A model generated the notes under the pieces. It was not told the origin of the DNA. It did no database searches and saw only the letters and a program-made list of their open reading frames with translations. The translations under genes were made by a program, and so were the position numbers. Of a stretch of 64,000 nucleotides of DNA, positions 1 to 10,857 are shown piece by piece. Source of the DNA: Planococcus halocryophilus (GTDB lineage Bacteria > Bacillota > Bacilli > Bacillales_A > Planococcaceae); NCBI RefSeq assembly GCF_022489025.1, contig NZ_JAKVTG010000014.1:1-64000 (forward strand), read 5' to 3'. Each line of letters starts with the position of its first letter. Position 1 is the stretch's first letter.

Positions 1-538
1 TTTTTGTTTATCTAAATAACTGGATTGACTAGTCTTAAACCATAAAATAAATGGCTGCAAATAAGTTAATCTGTAGCAATAGAATGCGTTAAGGAAATTC
101 AAGAATTTGTTTTGACTATATAATCCGCAATGATTTAAAATACTAAACTTGCGTGTAGCTAAACCTAATTATTTAAAACCCAAAAGTGACTTTTAAAATC
201 GATAGCCTTATGGAGTGTTAAATAAAATGCCTCTAGAACTAAAATGAAGCTAATGTAAATAAGTAGAGAGAATTCTAGTTTTGTTGTTCCTTTTAGCGAA
301 CATGAATCTTACTTAGCAAACGATTTCCAAGTGCATAACATAAAGAATGTAATTTCCTCTATTACATCTTTGAAAAAGATTTTTGGAAAGTAATTTTTTT
401 AGAAATTGAACATTATTAAAATATTTATGTGAAGCCTTTATACACAAGGTTTTTCTCGGCCTTTTCTCTCTTGCTTTCTTAGCGTTTTTGCCCTAGTATG
501 AAAATTAATTCTTAATAGATATTGAAGAGGTGTAAAAA
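1..538. other. AT-rich gene-free leader region
   Basis: No open frame with a plausible ribosome binding site was found here on either strand. The stretch is very AT-rich and has no clear terminator hairpin or riboswitch core. It probably holds the promoter of the downstream yebE-like gene, but no convincing -35/-10 pair with correct spacing could be picked. Confidence 0.5.
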
Positions 539-1081
539 TTGGATGTAAACCCTTGGGTTATGGTATTAATAATTTTTTCGATTAATATCGTATATGTAAC
601 TTTTTTCACAATACGGATGATCATGACCCTAAAAGGATATCGCTATTTAGCGGCTGGTGTCAGCATGATTGAAGTGGTTATTTATATAGTAGGACTAGGA
701 TTGGTTCTTGATAATCTTGATCAGCTTCAAAATTTAATTGCTTATGCATTAGGCTATGGATCTGGCGTTGTCATTGGTTCGAAGATTGAAGAGAAAATGG
801 CGCTTGGTTATATTACGGTGAATGTTATTACGAGTGAAGCTGGGGAATACCTTCCGAAAATGCTTCGCGAAAAAGGATATGGTGTCACAGATTGGAACGC
901 AAACGGCCGTGATGGCGGGCGACAGTCGATGCAAATTTTAACACCGCGTAAAATGGAGTTAAAACTGTATAAAGCCATTCAAGAAATCGATCCAAAAGCC
1001 TTTATCATTGCCTATGAAGCAAAAACAATTCATGGCGGATTCTGGGTGAAAACAGTGAAAAGGGGAAACTTATATAAATGA
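539..1081 (+). CDS. yebE: DUF2179/DUF5698 membrane protein, YebE-like
   Basis: This is a 180-residue protein of the UPF0316 (DUF2179) family. The first ~75 residues hold two to three hydrophobic membrane segments, and a soluble DUF2179 domain follows, with a [20 protein letters not shown] junction. The start is a TTG preceded by GAAGAGGTG at about 524-532. The stop overlaps the start of the next gene by four bases (ATGA), so the two are translationally coupled. In B. subtilis the same pair, yebE-yebG, sits just upstream of purE, which supports orthology. The biochemical function of the family is not established. Confidence 0.85.
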   Translation: MDVNPWVMVLIIFSINIVYVTFFTIRMIMTLKGYRYLAAGVSMIEVVIYIVGLGLVLDNLDQLQNLIAYALGYGSGVVIGSKIEEKMALGYITVNVITSEAGEYLPKMLREKGYGVTDWNANGRDGGRQSMQILTPRKMELKLYKAIQEIDPKAFIIAYEAKTIHGGFWVKTVKRGNLYK

Positions 1082-1266
1082 GTAAAAACACAGTATGGTT
1101 TGAAGTTGATGAACATGAAACAATTTCAGAATGTCTAGATAGAATGAAAGCTGAAGGATATGCGGTAGTAGGCAGAAAAGAACAGCCTTTATTTAAAGAA
1201 GTGGATGGTCAACCTGTACCTATAAGGCAAATCGTCCAGTTTAAAGGAGATAAACTAAAGGAATAA
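1078..1266 (+). CDS. yebG: NETI-motif protein, YebG-like
   Basis: This 62-residue protein belongs to the small NETI-motif family (YebG). The diagnostic stretch [15 protein letters not shown] lies at about residues 14-28, where the usual NETI is replaced by HETI. It is translationally coupled to yebE through an ATGA overlap and lies directly upstream of the purE leader, as in B. subtilis. Function is unknown. It is soluble, with no signal peptide or membrane segment. Confidence 0.85.
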   Translation: MSKNTVWFEVDEHETISECLDRMKAEGYAVVGRKEQPLFKEVDGQPVPIRQIVQFKGDKLKE

Positions 1267-1281
1267 CAATATATCCCTTTT

Positions 1282-1325
1282 AAAAGCGAACGATTAAATA
1301 ATTGTATAACTTATTGTTCGACTTT
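1282..1325 (+). promoter_or_regulatory. Pair of PurR boxes upstream of purE
   Basis: Two matches to the Bacillus PurBox (AWWWCCGAACWWT) face each other: AAAAGCGAACGAT at 1282-1294 and, on the other strand, AAAGTCGAACAAT at 1313-1325. Both keep the CGAAC core, and they are separated by 18 bases, close to the spacing seen in B. subtilis. They lie just before the -35 element. Repression by PurR, relieved by PRPP, is inferred from that family. Confidence 0.75.
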
Positions 1326-1329
1326 ATCA

Positions 1330-1358
1330 TTGACGTAGTTTCGTCGTCTTGTTATGAT
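1330..1358 (+). promoter_or_regulatory. SigA promoter of the purine operon
   Basis: TTGACG at 1330-1335 and TATGAT at 1353-1358 are separated by exactly 17 bases. The pair is placed between the PurR boxes and the riboswitch, where a pur operon promoter is expected. Confidence 0.8.
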
Positions 1359-1367
1359 AAATGAGGA

Positions 1368-1438
1368 TACCCCATATATGCAGAAGAATTGGCTTCTGCG
1401 TCTCTACCAGGACACCGTAAATGTCCGGACTATGCGGG
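1368..1438 (+). promoter_or_regulatory. Guanine riboswitch aptamer
   Basis: The purine aptamer is clear. P2 is GCAGAAG/CTTCTGC (from 1379), J2/3 is GTCTCTAC, P3 is closed around ACCGTAAAT, and J3/1 is ACTATG, followed by the P1 strand CGGG pairing with CCC(A) at 1370-1373. The specificity base in GAC-TATG is C (equivalent to C74 of the xpt aptamer), which predicts guanine/hypoxanthine rather than adenine. It precedes purE, as in B. subtilis. Confidence 0.93.
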
Positions 1439-1513
1439 AAAGCAACTTATTGGTCGTAAAGCGAAGGATGTGCTTTTTTATGCCATCATTTAAAAATTCG
1501 TATCATTTACAGT

Positions 1514-1577
1514 CCTTAAGTAAACTGCTTTTCACGTAATGTGAGCAGTTTATTTAAGGGCTTTTTATTTTTTAAAA
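1514..1577 (+). terminator. Attenuator terminator of the purE guanine riboswitch
   Basis: The near-perfect stem CCTTAAGTAAACTGCT (1514-1529) with AGCAGTTTATTTAAGG (1544-1559) is followed by a T-rich run to about 1573. It lies between the aptamer and purE, so guanine binding should favour this terminator. Confidence 0.85.
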
Positions 1578-1591
1578 GGAGAGTGTAATCG

Positions 1592-2080
1592 ATGAATCCG
1601 CGAATTGGCGTCATTATGGGAAGTACGAGTGATTGGGAAACAATGAAGCATGCGTGTGACGTATTGGATGAGCTAGGTATAAGTTATGAGAAGAAAGTAG
1701 TTTCAGCTCATCGCACGCCGGATTTAATGTTCACCTATGCCGAACAGGCACGTGAACGTGGATTGCATGTAATTATTGCAGGAGCAGGTGGTGCAGCACA
1801 TTTGCCAGGGATGGTAGCAGCAAAGACCACTTTGCCCGTTATTGGCGTTCCTGTTCAGTCCAAAGCGTTAAATGGTTTGGATTCCTTATTATCAATCGTT
1901 CAGATGCCTGGCGGAGTTCCAGTCGCTACAGTCGCTATCGGTAAAGCCGGAGCTGTGAATGCTGGATTACTGGCAGCTCAAATACTGGGAACAGTAGATG
2001 AGCATGCAGCACTAGCCTTGCAAGACAGAAGAGACCGCACTACAGCAGCAGTTTTAGAAAGTTCGGAGGACTTAATATGA
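1592..2080 (+). CDS. purE: N5-carboxyaminoimidazole ribonucleotide mutase
   Basis: PurE (162 aa) converts N5-CAIR to CAIR, the class I reaction that follows PurK. The family signatures are visible: MGSTSDW at residues 9-15, SAHRTP at about 39-44, and the glycine-rich [11 protein letters not shown] near 62-72. The ATG at 1592 is preceded by AAAAGGAGAG. It is the first gene of a twelve-gene pur operon and ends overlapping purK by four bases (ATGA). Expression is expected to be set by the PurR boxes and guanine riboswitch in its leader. Confidence 0.97.
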   Translation: MNPRIGVIMGSTSDWETMKHACDVLDELGISYEKKVVSAHRTPDLMFTYAEQARERGLHVIIAGAGGAAHLPGMVAAKTTLPVIGVPVQSKALNGLDSLLSIVQMPGGVPVATVAIGKAGAVNAGLLAAQILGTVDEHAALALQDRRDRTTAAVLESSEDLI

Positions 2081-3201
2081 CAAATACGATTTTGCCGGGT
2101 CAAACGATTGGCATTATTGGTGGCGGTCAATTAGGACGTATGATGGCGTTAGCTGCGAAAGAAGCTGGCTTCAAAATTGCGGTTCTTGATCCAGCTATGG
2201 ATTCGCCAACTGGTCAAGTAGCCGATATACAAATCGTCGCACCATTTGATGATCAGCATGCGTTAGAAGAATTAGCTGAAGCGAGTGATGTTATTACTTA
2301 TGAGTTTGAAAATATAGATGTCGAGGGATTATCAAAACTAGCTGAAATTGCATATGTGCCACAAGGTTCTGAATTGATTCGTGTGACACAAAATCGGATT
2401 GTTGAAAAACAAGCTATTTCAGAAGCGGGCGTTGTTGTTGCAGATTATATTACGGCTTCAACTTTTGAGGAGTTAACAAAAAAAAGTACTGATTTGTCAT
2501 TTCCGTTCGTAGTGAAAACCGCACGGGGCGGATACGACGGCAAAGGACAGCAAACAGTTTCTTCTATAGAAGAACTCTCTTTAGCAGAGGCATTGTTCGC
2601 GAACGGCGATTGTGTGGCCGAAACCTTTGTAGAATTTACAAAAGAAATTTCGGTCATCATTCAACGCAACGTTCACGGGGAAACAGCTATTTTGCCGATT
2701 GGCGAAAATATTCATAAAGATCATATTTTGCATGAAACAATTGTTCCAGCAAGAATCGACAAAAAGACAATCGATGAAGCAAAAGGAGCGGCTGAGAAAA
2801 TTGCAGCTCACCTCGATATGGTAGGTACATTAGCAGTTGAAATGTTCGTCTTAGAAGACGGGGGCATTATTGTCAATGAATTGGCGCCACGTCCTCATAA
2901 TTCCGGGCATTACTCGATTGAAGCGACGAACATTTCGCAATTCCATCAGCATATCCGTGCCATTTGTGGATGGCCACTAAGACAGCCAATCCTCTGGTCT
3001 CAAGCGGTAATGGTTAACGTTTTAGGAGAACATGTAGCTCCACTTACTTCGAAAATCGCACAATTTCCAAATTGGTCGATTCATTTATACGGAAAAGACG
3101 AAGCGAAGCAGAAACGGAAGATGGGACATGTTACGATATTAACGGAAGACTTAGAGGCAACTTTGAGTGAAATAGATGCATCTGGTATTTGGCCAGAATA
3201 A
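2077..3201 (+). CDS. purK: N5-carboxyaminoimidazole ribonucleotide synthase
   Basis: PurK (374 aa) makes N5-CAIR from AIR, bicarbonate and ATP. It is an ATP-grasp enzyme. An N-terminal pre-ATP-grasp fold carries [13 protein letters not shown] at residues 12-24. The central ATP-grasp fold includes [15 protein letters not shown], and the metal-binding [16 protein letters not shown] stretch lies near residues 269-284. Its start overlaps the purE stop (ATGA), indicating translational coupling. Length and motifs are normal for the family. Confidence 0.96.
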   Translation: MTNTILPGQTIGIIGGGQLGRMMALAAKEAGFKIAVLDPAMDSPTGQVADIQIVAPFDDQHALEELAEASDVITYEFENIDVEGLSKLAEIAYVPQGSELIRVTQNRIVEKQAISEAGVVVADYITASTFEELTKKSTDLSFPFVVKTARGGYDGKGQQTVSSIEELSLAEALFANGDCVAETFVEFTKEISVIIQRNVHGETAILPIGENIHKDHILHETIVPARIDKKTIDEAKGAAEKIAAHLDMVGTLAVEMFVLEDGGIIVNELAPRPHNSGHYSIEATNISQFHQHIRAICGWPLRQPILWSQAVMVNVLGEHVAPLTSKIAQFPNWSIHLYGKDEAKQKRKMGHVTILTEDLEATLSEIDASGIWPE

Positions 3202-3217
3202 TTGGAGGAACTTAAAA

Positions 3218-4513
3218 ATGATCGCACGTTACACAAGACCCGAAATGGGCGCAATTTGGACAGAAGAAAACAAATACAATGCATGGCTAGAAGTTGAAAT
3301 TTTAGCTTGTGAAGCTTGGGCTGAAATTGGAGATATTCCGAAAGAAGACGTAGCAAAAATCCGTAAAGACGCTTCTTTTTCAGTTGACCGTATTTTAGAA
3401 ATTGAAGAAGAAACACGCCACGATGTAGTTGCTTTCACAAGAGCGGTATCTGAAACGCTTGGCGAAGAACGCAAATGGGTTCATTACGGCTTAACTTCAA
3501 CAGATGTTGTTGATACAGCTTTGTCTTACTTGTTAAAACAAGCAAACGTAATTATCCGTAAAGATTTAACAAACTTTATCGAAATTCTAGCTAATAAAGC
3601 GAAAGAACATAAAATGACGGTCATGATGGGTCGTACGCACGGTGTTCATGCAGAACCAACGACTTTTGGTTTAAAACTAGCATTATGGCACGAAGAAATG
3701 AAACGTAACTTAGAACGTTTCGAAGCAGCTGCAGCTTCAATAGAAACAGGGAAAATGTCTGGCGCAGTTGGAACATATGCCAATATTGACCCATTTGTTG
3801 AAGCATATGTTTGCAAAGAGTTAGGTCTTGCAGCTTCACCAATTTCAACACAAACATTACAACGTGACCGTCATGCACAGTATTTGAGCGTTTTGGCATT
3901 GATCGGTTCGTCTATCGAGAAATTTGCAACAGAAATTCGCGGATTGCAAAAATCAGAAACACGTGAAGTAGAAGAGTTTTTTGCAAAAGGCCAAAAAGGT
4001 TCTTCGGCAATGCCACATAAACGTAACCCAATCGGTTCTGAAAACATGACGGGCCTTGCACGTTTAATCCGTGGTTATATGCTAACAGCTTACGAAAACG
4101 TATCCTTATGGCACGAACGCGACATTTCACACTCATCAGCAGAGCGCGTGATTTTACCAGATGCAACGATTGCACTTAATTACATGTTAAATCGTTTTGG
4201 TAATATCGTGAAAAACTTAACGGTTTTCCCTGAAAACATGAAACGCAATATGGATTCCACTCTTGGCTTAATTTATTCACAGCGTGTGTTATTGGCATTA
4301 ATCGATAAAGGGATGGCTCGTGAAGCAGCTTATGATACCGTTCAGCCATGTGCGATGGAAGCTTGGGAAAACCAAACACATTTCCGCAAAATTGTGGAAG
4401 CGAATGACACGATTACAGCGAAACTTTCTAAAGAAGAATTGGATGATTGCTTTGATTACAATCACCATTTGCAACAAGTAGACATGATTTTCAACCGACT
4501 TGGATTAAACTAA
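3218..4513 (+). CDS. purB: Adenylosuccinate lyase
   Basis: PurB (431 aa) acts twice in purine synthesis, releasing fumarate from SAICAR and from adenylosuccinate. The signature [11 protein letters not shown] begins at residue 261 and forms the flexible catalytic serine loop. [10 protein letters not shown] and [11 protein letters not shown] (catalytic His region) are also present. The ATG at 3218 is chosen because TTGGAGGAA sits at 3202-3210. The longer upstream frame from 3176 would overlap purK and lacks a ribosome binding site. It lies 16 bases after purK. Confidence 0.97.
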   Translation: MIARYTRPEMGAIWTEENKYNAWLEVEILACEAWAEIGDIPKEDVAKIRKDASFSVDRILEIEEETRHDVVAFTRAVSETLGEERKWVHYGLTSTDVVDTALSYLLKQANVIIRKDLTNFIEILANKAKEHKMTVMMGRTHGVHAEPTTFGLKLALWHEEMKRNLERFEAAAASIETGKMSGAVGTYANIDPFVEAYVCKELGLAASPISTQTLQRDRHAQYLSVLALIGSSIEKFATEIRGLQKSETREVEEFFAKGQKGSSAMPHKRNPIGSENMTGLARLIRGYMLTAYENVSLWHERDISHSSAERVILPDATIALNYMLNRFGNIVKNLTVFPENMKRNMDSTLGLIYSQRVLLALIDKGMAREAAYDTVQPCAMEAWENQTHFRKIVEANDTITAKLSKEELDDCFDYNHHLQQVDMIFNRLGLN

Positions 4514-4529
4514 ACGGGGGCTTCTGAAA

Positions 4530-5246
4530 ATGGAAAAAGGTCAGCTATTGTACGAAGGAAAAGCAAAACGCCTGTATGCAACGGATGAACAGGGAATTTT
4601 GTGGGTGGAATATAAAGATTCAGCAACGGCTTTCAACGGTGAGAAAAAAGAAGAAATTACCGGGAAAGGCATTTTGAACAATAAAATCACGTCACTGATT
4701 TTCACGAAATTGCAGGAAGCAGGCATTGCGTCTCATTTCGTTAAGCAATTGTCTGATCACGAACAATTGGTGCAAAGTGTAAGCATCATTCCATTGGAAG
4801 TAGTGGTCCGGAACATCACAGCGGGCAGCATGGCTAAACGCCTTGGGATTGAAGAAGGCGTGGCTATTAGCCGCCCGGTTGTGGAGTTCTATTTGAAAGA
4901 TGATGAATTAGGTGATCCTTTAATTACAGATGACCATGTTGATATGCTAAAGCTGGCAACTGCCGAAGAAGTGGCAGAGCTCAAGCAAAAAGCACGTGAA
5001 ATTAATCAGGTGTTAATCGGCTTTTTCAAAGAAATCGGTGTGGATCTTGTTGATTTTAAAATTGAATTTGGCCGTGACGAAAATGGGCAAATTTTATTGG
5101 CTGATGAAATTTCGCCGGACACTTGCCGGCTTTGGGATATGGAAACAAAACAAAAGCTTGATAAAGACGTATTCCGCCGTAATCTTGGGAATTTGACAGA
5201 AGCGTACGAACTCATTTTAACTCGTCTAGGAGGACAACACTCATGA
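4530..5246 (+). CDS. purC: Phosphoribosylaminoimidazole-succinocarboxamide synthase
   Basis: PurC (238 aa) joins CAIR and aspartate using ATP to give SAICAR. Typical bacterial features are LLYEGKAKRLY at residues 6-16, the VVRNITAGSMAKRLG core near 92-106, and LADEISPDTCRLWD near 191-204, which carries the SAICAR synthetase signature. It follows purB by 16 bases, and its stop overlaps the purS start (ATGA). Confidence 0.97.
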   Translation: MEKGQLLYEGKAKRLYATDEQGILWVEYKDSATAFNGEKKEEITGKGILNNKITSLIFTKLQEAGIASHFVKQLSDHEQLVQSVSIIPLEVVVRNITAGSMAKRLGIEEGVAISRPVVEFYLKDDELGDPLITDDHVDMLKLATAEEVAELKQKAREINQVLIGFFKEIGVDLVDFKIEFGRDENGQILLADEISPDTCRLWDMETKQKLDKDVFRRNLGNLTEAYELILTRLGGQHS

Positions 5247-5497
5247 AAAAAGTAAAAGTATACGTAACATTACGTGAAAGTGTATTGGACCCACAAGGTT
5301 CTGCAGTTATGGGCTCTCTTCATAAAATGGGCTATGATGAAGTGGCAGATGTACGAATTGGCAAATACCTAGAACTGGTTATTGAAGATAGCGAACGCGA
5401 TGTAGATTCTTTAGTTAATGAATTATGTCATCGACTTTTAGCTAATACTGTAATTGAAGATTATCGTTATGAAATTGAGGAGGTTGTCTCGCAATGA
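5243..5497 (+). CDS. purS: FGAM synthase, PurS subunit
   Basis: PurS (84 aa) is the small structural subunit of the three-part formylglycinamidine ribonucleotide synthetase (PurS-PurQ-PurL) used by Gram-positive bacteria. The sequence begins [18 protein letters not shown], typical of the family. It overlaps both neighbours by four bases (ATGA at each end), consistent with tight stoichiometric coupling to purC and purQ. Confidence 0.96.
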   Translation: MKKVKVYVTLRESVLDPQGSAVMGSLHKMGYDEVADVRIGKYLELVIEDSERDVDSLVNELCHRLLANTVIEDYRYEIEEVVSQ

Positions 5498-6177
5498 AAT
5501 TCGCAGTAATTGTTTTCCCAGGTTCGAATTGTGATTTGGACATGTACCATGCGGTTAAGGATGAACTAGGTGAAGAAGCAGAGTACGTATGGCATGACTC
5601 AAAAGATTTGAGCAGCTATGACGGGATTTTACTTCCAGGCGGGTTTTCATATGGCGATTACTTGCGTTGCGGCGCGATAGCTCAATTCTCTGGAGTCATG
5701 GACGAAGTAAGAAAAGCAGCTGAAGCAGGAAAACCAGTTCTTGGAATCTGTAATGGTTTCCAAATCTTAACGGAAGCAGGTTTATTGCCAGGCGTTCTTT
5801 TACGAAATAAAAACTTGAAGTTCATGTGCCGCACTGTTGGATTAAAAGTAGAAAACAACAGTACATTGTTCACAAATGAATACGAACAAGGCGAAGAAAT
5901 CCAAATTCCAATCGCTCATGGAGAAGGCAATTATTATTGTGATGATGCGACATACGATCACCTCAAAGAAAACAACCAAATCGTCTTTACGTATGCAGAC
6001 GATTTTAACGGCAGTCGAAACAACATTGCAGGAATCATTAACGAACGCGGAAACGTGCTAGGCATGATGCCGCATCCTGAACGCGCAGTATCAGAGTTAA
6101 TCGGCGGCAAAGATGGCTTGGCCTTATTTAGATCAATCGTTAAACAGTGGAGGGAATCACATGTCAGTCATGCTTGA
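5494..6177 (+). CDS. purQ: FGAM synthase, glutaminase subunit PurQ
   Basis: PurQ (227 aa) is the class I glutamine amidotransferase that supplies ammonia to PurL. The nucleophile Cys is in [12 protein letters not shown] (about residues 80-91), and the His/Glu pair is in [11 protein letters not shown] (about 190-200). It couples to purS by an ATGA overlap and overlaps the purL start by 17 bases, an unusually deep overlap even for this operon. Confidence 0.96.
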   Translation: MKFAVIVFPGSNCDLDMYHAVKDELGEEAEYVWHDSKDLSSYDGILLPGGFSYGDYLRCGAIAQFSGVMDEVRKAAEAGKPVLGICNGFQILTEAGLLPGVLLRNKNLKFMCRTVGLKVENNSTLFTNEYEQGEEIQIPIAHGEGNYYCDDATYDHLKENNQIVFTYADDFNGSRNNIAGIINERGNVLGMMPHPERAVSELIGGKDGLALFRSIVKQWRESHVSHA

Positions 6178-8386
6178 ACCAAATGCTGCTCAAATAAAAG
6201 AACAAAAAGTATATCAACAAATGGGCTTATCGGATGCGGAATTTGAAATGGTCGAAAAGATTTTAGGAAGATTGCCTAACTACACGGAAACAGGTTTGTT
6301 TTCAGTTATGTGGTCTGAGCATTGTTCTTATAAAAACTCGAAGCCTGTACTTGCGAAATTCCCGACTAAAGGCGAACGTGTTCTGCAAGGACCTGGAGAA
6401 GGTGCTGGTATTGTAGATATCGGTGACGGACAAGCAGTCGTCTTCAAAATGGAATCGCATAACCACCCATCGGCTATTGAACCTTATCAAGGAGCAGCGA
6501 CTGGAGTTGGCGGCATTATCCGTGACGTCTTTTCAATGGGTGCGCGTCCAATCGCGTTGCTGAACTCATTGCGTTTCGGTGAATTAACAACACCACGCGT
6601 GAAATACTTGTTTGAAGAAGTTGTTGCGGGAATTGCCGGATACGGAAACTGTATCGGAATTCCAACGGTTGGTGGAGAAATTCAATTTGACGATTGTTAT
6701 GACGGTAACCCGTTAGTTAACGCGATGTGTGTCGGATTGATCAATCATGAAGACATTCAAAAAGGGATTGCCAAAGGTACAGGTAACCCGGTAATGTACG
6801 TCGGCGCTAAAACAGGACGCGATGGCATTCACGGAGCTACTTTTGCTTCTGAAGAGTTAACAGATGGCTCTGATAAAAATCGTCCTGCCGTTCAAGTAGG
6901 CGATCCATTTATGGAGAAACTTTTACTTGAAGCTTGTTTAGAACTAATTAAGTCAGATGCGTTGATCGGTATTCAAGATATGGGTGCTGCTGGACTGACT
7001 TCTTCTTCAGCTGAAATGGCTTCAAAAGCAGGTTCAGGCATTGAAATGGATCTTGATCACATTCCACAACGTGAAACAGGTATGACAGCATACGAAATGA
7101 TGCTTTCTGAATCACAAGAACGTATGTTAATCGTCGTTAAAGCTGGTCGTGAGCCTGAAATCGTTGAGTTGTTCGAAAAATACGGTTTAGATGCAGTGAC
7201 AGTCGGTACAGTAACAGACGACTCGACACTGCGCTTAAAACATAAAGGTGAAATTGTTGCAGAAGTTCCAGTTGACGCACTTGCAGAAGATGCGCCGGTT
7301 TACCACAAGCCTTCAGCCGTTCCAACTTATTTTACAGAGTTCCAACAAATGGACAACGTAGAACCAAAAGTAACTGATTTTAATGAAACCTTAACGGCTT
7401 TATTAAAACAGCCAACTATCGCTTCTAAAGAATGGGTTTATGATCAATACGATCACCAAGTGCGTACAAGCACAGTTGTAAGCCCGGGATCGGATGCTGC
7501 AGTTGTCCGTGTCCGTGGTACGAACAAAGGTTTAGCCATGACGACTGACTGTAACTCTCGCTATATTTACTTGGATCCAGAGGTGGGCGGTAAAATTGCA
7601 GTAGCAGAAGCAGCACGTAATGTTGTCGTAACAGGTGCGAAACCACTTGCGATTACAGATTGCTTAAACTTTGGTAATCCAGAAAAACCAGAAATCTTCT
7701 GGCAGCTTGAAAAAGCAGCAGACGGTATGTCTGAAGCATGTACGATGTTAGATTCTCCGGTTATTGGCGGAAACGTCTCGTTATACAACGAAACAAACGG
7801 TACGGCTATTTACCCAACACCAACAATTGGCATGGTTGGGCTTGTAGAAGACCTTGCACATGTTACGACGCAAGATGTTAAAACACAAGGCGACTTTGTT
7901 TACTTAATTGGTGAAAGCTTTACAGAGTTTGGCGGAAGTGAATTACAGAAAATGGTCGAAGGACGTATTTTCGGTAAAGCACCAGCGATCGATTTAACAG
8001 TTGAAGCAAAACGTCAACAAGAAATCTTATCAGCGATTCAGCAAGGACTTGTTGCATCAGCGCATGACGTTGCTGAAGGTGGCGTTGCTGTCGCATTAGC
8101 TGAAAAAACCTTTGGTAACGGATTAGGCATGGAAGTCACGTTGTCTGGATCTGCAACAACTGCTTTATTCAGCGAATCACAGTCACGTTTTGTTGTGACA
8201 GTTAGTCCGGAAAACGCAGAACAATTCGAGAAAATCGTATCAGATGCTAAGAAAGTCGGCCAAGTCACGGGAGACAAATTTGTAATCAACGGTGAAGACG
8301 GTACGACTTGGATTAACGATTCAGTCGCAACGCTTCGCTCAGCTTGGAAAGGAGCTATCCCATGCTTGCTGAAATCAGAAGCTTAA
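6161..8386 (+). CDS. purL: FGAM synthase, large subunit PurL (short form)
   Basis: PurL (741 aa) is the ATP-dependent synthetase subunit of the short Gram-positive type. It carries [10 protein letters not shown] near residues 54-63, [14 protein letters not shown], and two related AIRS-type halves with [10 protein letters not shown] and SAHDVAEGG. The ATG at 6161 is chosen because TGGAGGGA precedes it by about six bases. An in-frame extension to 6113 lies deep within purQ. The 3' end overlaps purF by 25 bases. Confidence 0.96.
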   Translation: MSVMLEPNAAQIKEQKVYQQMGLSDAEFEMVEKILGRLPNYTETGLFSVMWSEHCSYKNSKPVLAKFPTKGERVLQGPGEGAGIVDIGDGQAVVFKMESHNHPSAIEPYQGAATGVGGIIRDVFSMGARPIALLNSLRFGELTTPRVKYLFEEVVAGIAGYGNCIGIPTVGGEIQFDDCYDGNPLVNAMCVGLINHEDIQKGIAKGTGNPVMYVGAKTGRDGIHGATFASEELTDGSDKNRPAVQVGDPFMEKLLLEACLELIKSDALIGIQDMGAAGLTSSSAEMASKAGSGIEMDLDHIPQRETGMTAYEMMLSESQERMLIVVKAGREPEIVELFEKYGLDAVTVGTVTDDSTLRLKHKGEIVAEVPVDALAEDAPVYHKPSAVPTYFTEFQQMDNVEPKVTDFNETLTALLKQPTIASKEWVYDQYDHQVRTSTVVSPGSDAAVVRVRGTNKGLAMTTDCNSRYIYLDPEVGGKIAVAEAARNVVVTGAKPLAITDCLNFGNPEKPEIFWQLEKAADGMSEACTMLDSPVIGGNVSLYNETNGTAIYPTPTIGMVGLVEDLAHVTTQDVKTQGDFVYLIGESFTEFGGSELQKMVEGRIFGKAPAIDLTVEAKRQQEILSAIQQGLVASAHDVAEGGVAVALAEKTFGNGLGMEVTLSGSATTALFSESQSRFVVTVSPENAEQFEKIVSDAKKVGQVTGDKFVINGEDGTTWINDSVATLRSAWKGAIPCLLKSEA

Positions 8387-9783
8387 ATGAAGAATGTGGT
8401 GTTTTTGGAATATGGGGACATCCGAATGCGACACAATTGACGTATTACGGATTGCACGCTTTGCAACACCGCGGTCAAGAAGGTGCGGGAATTGTTTCAA
8501 CTAATGGAGAAGGTCTTCTCCCATTAAAAGGTGAAGGCATGGTTAGTGAAGTGTTCACACCTGAGAAAATTGAAAAGATAGCAGGACATGCAGCAATTGG
8601 GCATGTTCGCTATGCAACAGCAGGAGGCAGTGGCATTGAAAATGTCCAGCCTCTGCTCTTTAACTCAACTACGGGTAGTTTGGCAATTTCGCACAACGGC
8701 AATTTGGTCAATGCAACTCAGTTAAAAGGACACCTAGAACGTCAAGGGAGTATTTTCCAAACAACTTCAGATACAGAAGTATTGGCTCATTTAATTAAAC
8801 GAAGCGGCTATGCAACATTTGAAGAAAAAGCGAAAAATGCATTGTCTCTCTTAAAAGGTGCTTTTGCTTGTGTGATTTTGACGGAAGAAGCCATGTATGT
8901 TGCATTAGATCCAAACGGTTTGCGTCCATTATCTCTTGGTAAACTGGGGGATGCGTGGGTAGCGGCGTCTGAAACGTGTGCATTTGATATTGTTGGAGCG
9001 GAATTTGTTCGTTCGGTTGAACCAGGTGAATTTTTAATCATTACAAAAGATGGCATGCGTGCAGAACGTTTTGCTTATCCAGTAGAACGTTCGATTTGTA
9101 CGATGGAATATGTTTACTTTTCACGTCCAGATTCGGACATCGATGGCATTAACGTCCATACAGCACGAAAACGTCTAGGCGTTCAATTAGCAAAAGAAGT
9201 ACAAATTGAAGCGGACGTTGTCACAGGTGTTCCGGATTCGAGTATTTCAGCTGCAATTGGCTATTCAGAGCAAAGTGGTATTCCGTATGAGTTGGGCATG
9301 ATTAAAAACCGTTATGTCGGACGTACGTTTATCCAACCTTCACAAGACTTGCGCGAACAAGGTGTTAAGATGAAGCTTTCACCAGTGCGTCAAGTCGTCA
9401 ATGGAAAACGCGTCATTATGGTCGATGATTCGATTGTCCGCGGCACAACTTCACGCCGCATCGTTAACTTGCTAAAAGAAGCAGGAGCTACTGAAGTGCA
9501 TGTTGTCATCAGTTCGCCACCTATTAAGAATCCATGCTTTTATGGTATTGATATTAGCACACCGGGTGAATTAATCGCTGCGAACAATACGGTAGAAGAA
9601 ATGCGTGAAATTATTGGTGCGGATTCGTTAACATTTTTATCGGTTGACGGTATGGTTCAAAATATTGGACGTACAGATCCTGGATCAAAATGTGGACATT
9701 GTCTAGCTTGCTTTACAGGCGAATACCCGACCAATATTTATCCAGATACAGTATTACCGCACGAAAAAGAAAAAGTGAAATAA
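8362..9783 (+). CDS. purF: Amidophosphoribosyltransferase
   Basis: PurF (473 aa) catalyses the committed step, PRPP plus glutamine to phosphoribosylamine. From the ATG at 8362 (GGAAAGGAG just upstream) an 11-residue propeptide precedes Cys12 in [11 protein letters not shown], the N-terminal nucleophile exposed by self-processing in the Bacillus type. Cysteines in [16 protein letters not shown] and SKCGHCLAC match the 4Fe-4S ligands of the B. subtilis enzyme. The PRPP loop [16 protein letters not shown] is present. It overlaps purL by 25 bases. Confidence 0.97.
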   Translation: MLAEIRSLNEECGVFGIWGHPNATQLTYYGLHALQHRGQEGAGIVSTNGEGLLPLKGEGMVSEVFTPEKIEKIAGHAAIGHVRYATAGGSGIENVQPLLFNSTTGSLAISHNGNLVNATQLKGHLERQGSIFQTTSDTEVLAHLIKRSGYATFEEKAKNALSLLKGAFACVILTEEAMYVALDPNGLRPLSLGKLGDAWVAASETCAFDIVGAEFVRSVEPGEFLIITKDGMRAERFAYPVERSICTMEYVYFSRPDSDIDGINVHTARKRLGVQLAKEVQIEADVVTGVPDSSISAAIGYSEQSGIPYELGMIKNRYVGRTFIQPSQDLREQGVKMKLSPVRQVVNGKRVIMVDDSIVRGTTSRRIVNLLKEAGATEVHVVISSPPIKNPCFYGIDISTPGELIAANNTVEEMREIIGADSLTFLSVDGMVQNIGRTDPGSKCGHCLACFTGEYPTNIYPDTVLPHEKEKVK

Positions 9784-9795
9784 GGGGGAACCGGT

Positions 9796-10857
9796 GTGTC
9801 AAAAGCATATGAAAAAGCAGGCGTTAATATCGAAGCTGGCTATGAAGCAGTAAACCGTATGAAATCCCATGTAGAACGGACAGCGCGTAAAGGAATGCTC
9901 GGTGCGTTTGGTGGATTTGGCGGTATGTTCGATTTGTCTGAGCTGAATTTGAAAGAACCGGTTCTTGTTTCCGGAACGGATGGCGTGGGCACAAAACTAA
10001 AGCTCGCGTTCATGGCAGACCGTCACGATACAATCGGCATTGATTGCGTAGCGATGTGTGTCAATGACATCGTTGCACAAGGTGCAGAACCTTTATTTTT
10101 CTTAGACTATATTGCAGTCGGCAAAGCGATTCCTGAGAAAATTGAACAAATCGTTAAAGGCGTAGCCGATGGTTGTGTGCAAGCTGGAGCTGCACTTATT
10201 GGCGGAGAAACGGCAGAAATGCCGGGTCTTTATGAAGAAGATGAATACGATATCGCTGGATTTGCGGTCGGAGCTGCGGAGAAATCCAAAATCGTTACTG
10301 GCGAAAAAATTGCAGCTGGGGATGTATTAATCGGTCTGGCTTCTAGCGGTATTCATTCAAACGGTTATTCACTTGTGCGTCAAATTGTATTTGAGCAAAA
10401 TCAATTTACGCTTGATCAACAAGTTGAAGGCTATGAAGCGCTAGGACCAATTGGTGATGCGTTGTTAACTCCTACCAAAATTTACGCAAAAGCAGTAGCT
10501 ACTATGGGCAATGAAACCGAAATCCATGGCATGGCACATGTGACAGGTGGCGGATTTATCGAGAACATTCCACGGATGATGCCAGAAGGCTTAGGCGCGA
10601 AAATTTCTCTTGGCAGCTGGCCAGTACTTGATATTTTCAAGTTGCTGAAAGAAAAAGGCGAGTTGGCAGACCGCGACTTGTACTCAGTGTTCAATATGGG
10701 CATTGGTTTTGTTGTAGCTGTAGCACCTGAAGATGCTGAAAAAGTATTGGAAACCGCTAAAGCGAACGGCGAGCAAGCATTCCAAATTGGCAGCGTTTCG
10801 AGCACTGAAGGCGTCCAATTTCAAGGGCAACAGGACGGAACATTGGATGAAAACTAA
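9796..10857 (+). CDS. purM: Phosphoribosylformylglycinamidine cyclo-ligase
   Basis: PurM (353 aa) closes the imidazole ring, turning FGAM into AIR with ATP. It begins with GTG, preceded by GGGGGAA at 9784-9790. Family motifs include [14 protein letters not shown] near residues 55-68, GGETAEMPG, and the C-terminal [16 protein letters not shown]. It lies 12 bases after purF and overlaps purN by 11 bases. Confidence 0.96.
   Translation: MSKAYEKAGVNIEAGYEAVNRMKSHVERTARKGMLGAFGGFGGMFDLSELNLKEPVLVSGTDGVGTKLKLAFMADRHDTIGIDCVAMCVNDIVAQGAEPLFFLDYIAVGKAIPEKIEQIVKGVADGCVQAGAALIGGETAEMPGLYEEDEYDIAGFAVGAAEKSKIVTGEKIAAGDVLIGLASSGIHSNGYSLVRQIVFEQNQFTLDQQVEGYEALGPIGDALLTPTKIYAKAVATMGNETEIHGMAHVTGGGFIENIPRMMPEGLGAKISLGSWPVLDIFKLLKEKGELADRDLYSVFNMGIGFVVAVAPEDAEKVLETAKANGEQAFQIGSVSSTEGVQFQGQQDGTLDEN

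Noticed and set aside
1354-1539. 61-residue frame across the purE leader
   Set aside because: It runs through the guanine aptamer and has no ribosome binding site, so it is a chance frame in a structured RNA.
10733-10846. Upstream extension of purN
   Set aside because: It runs in a different frame over the end of purM with a Lys/Arg-rich composition unlike PurN. The conserved N-terminus begins just after ATG 10847.
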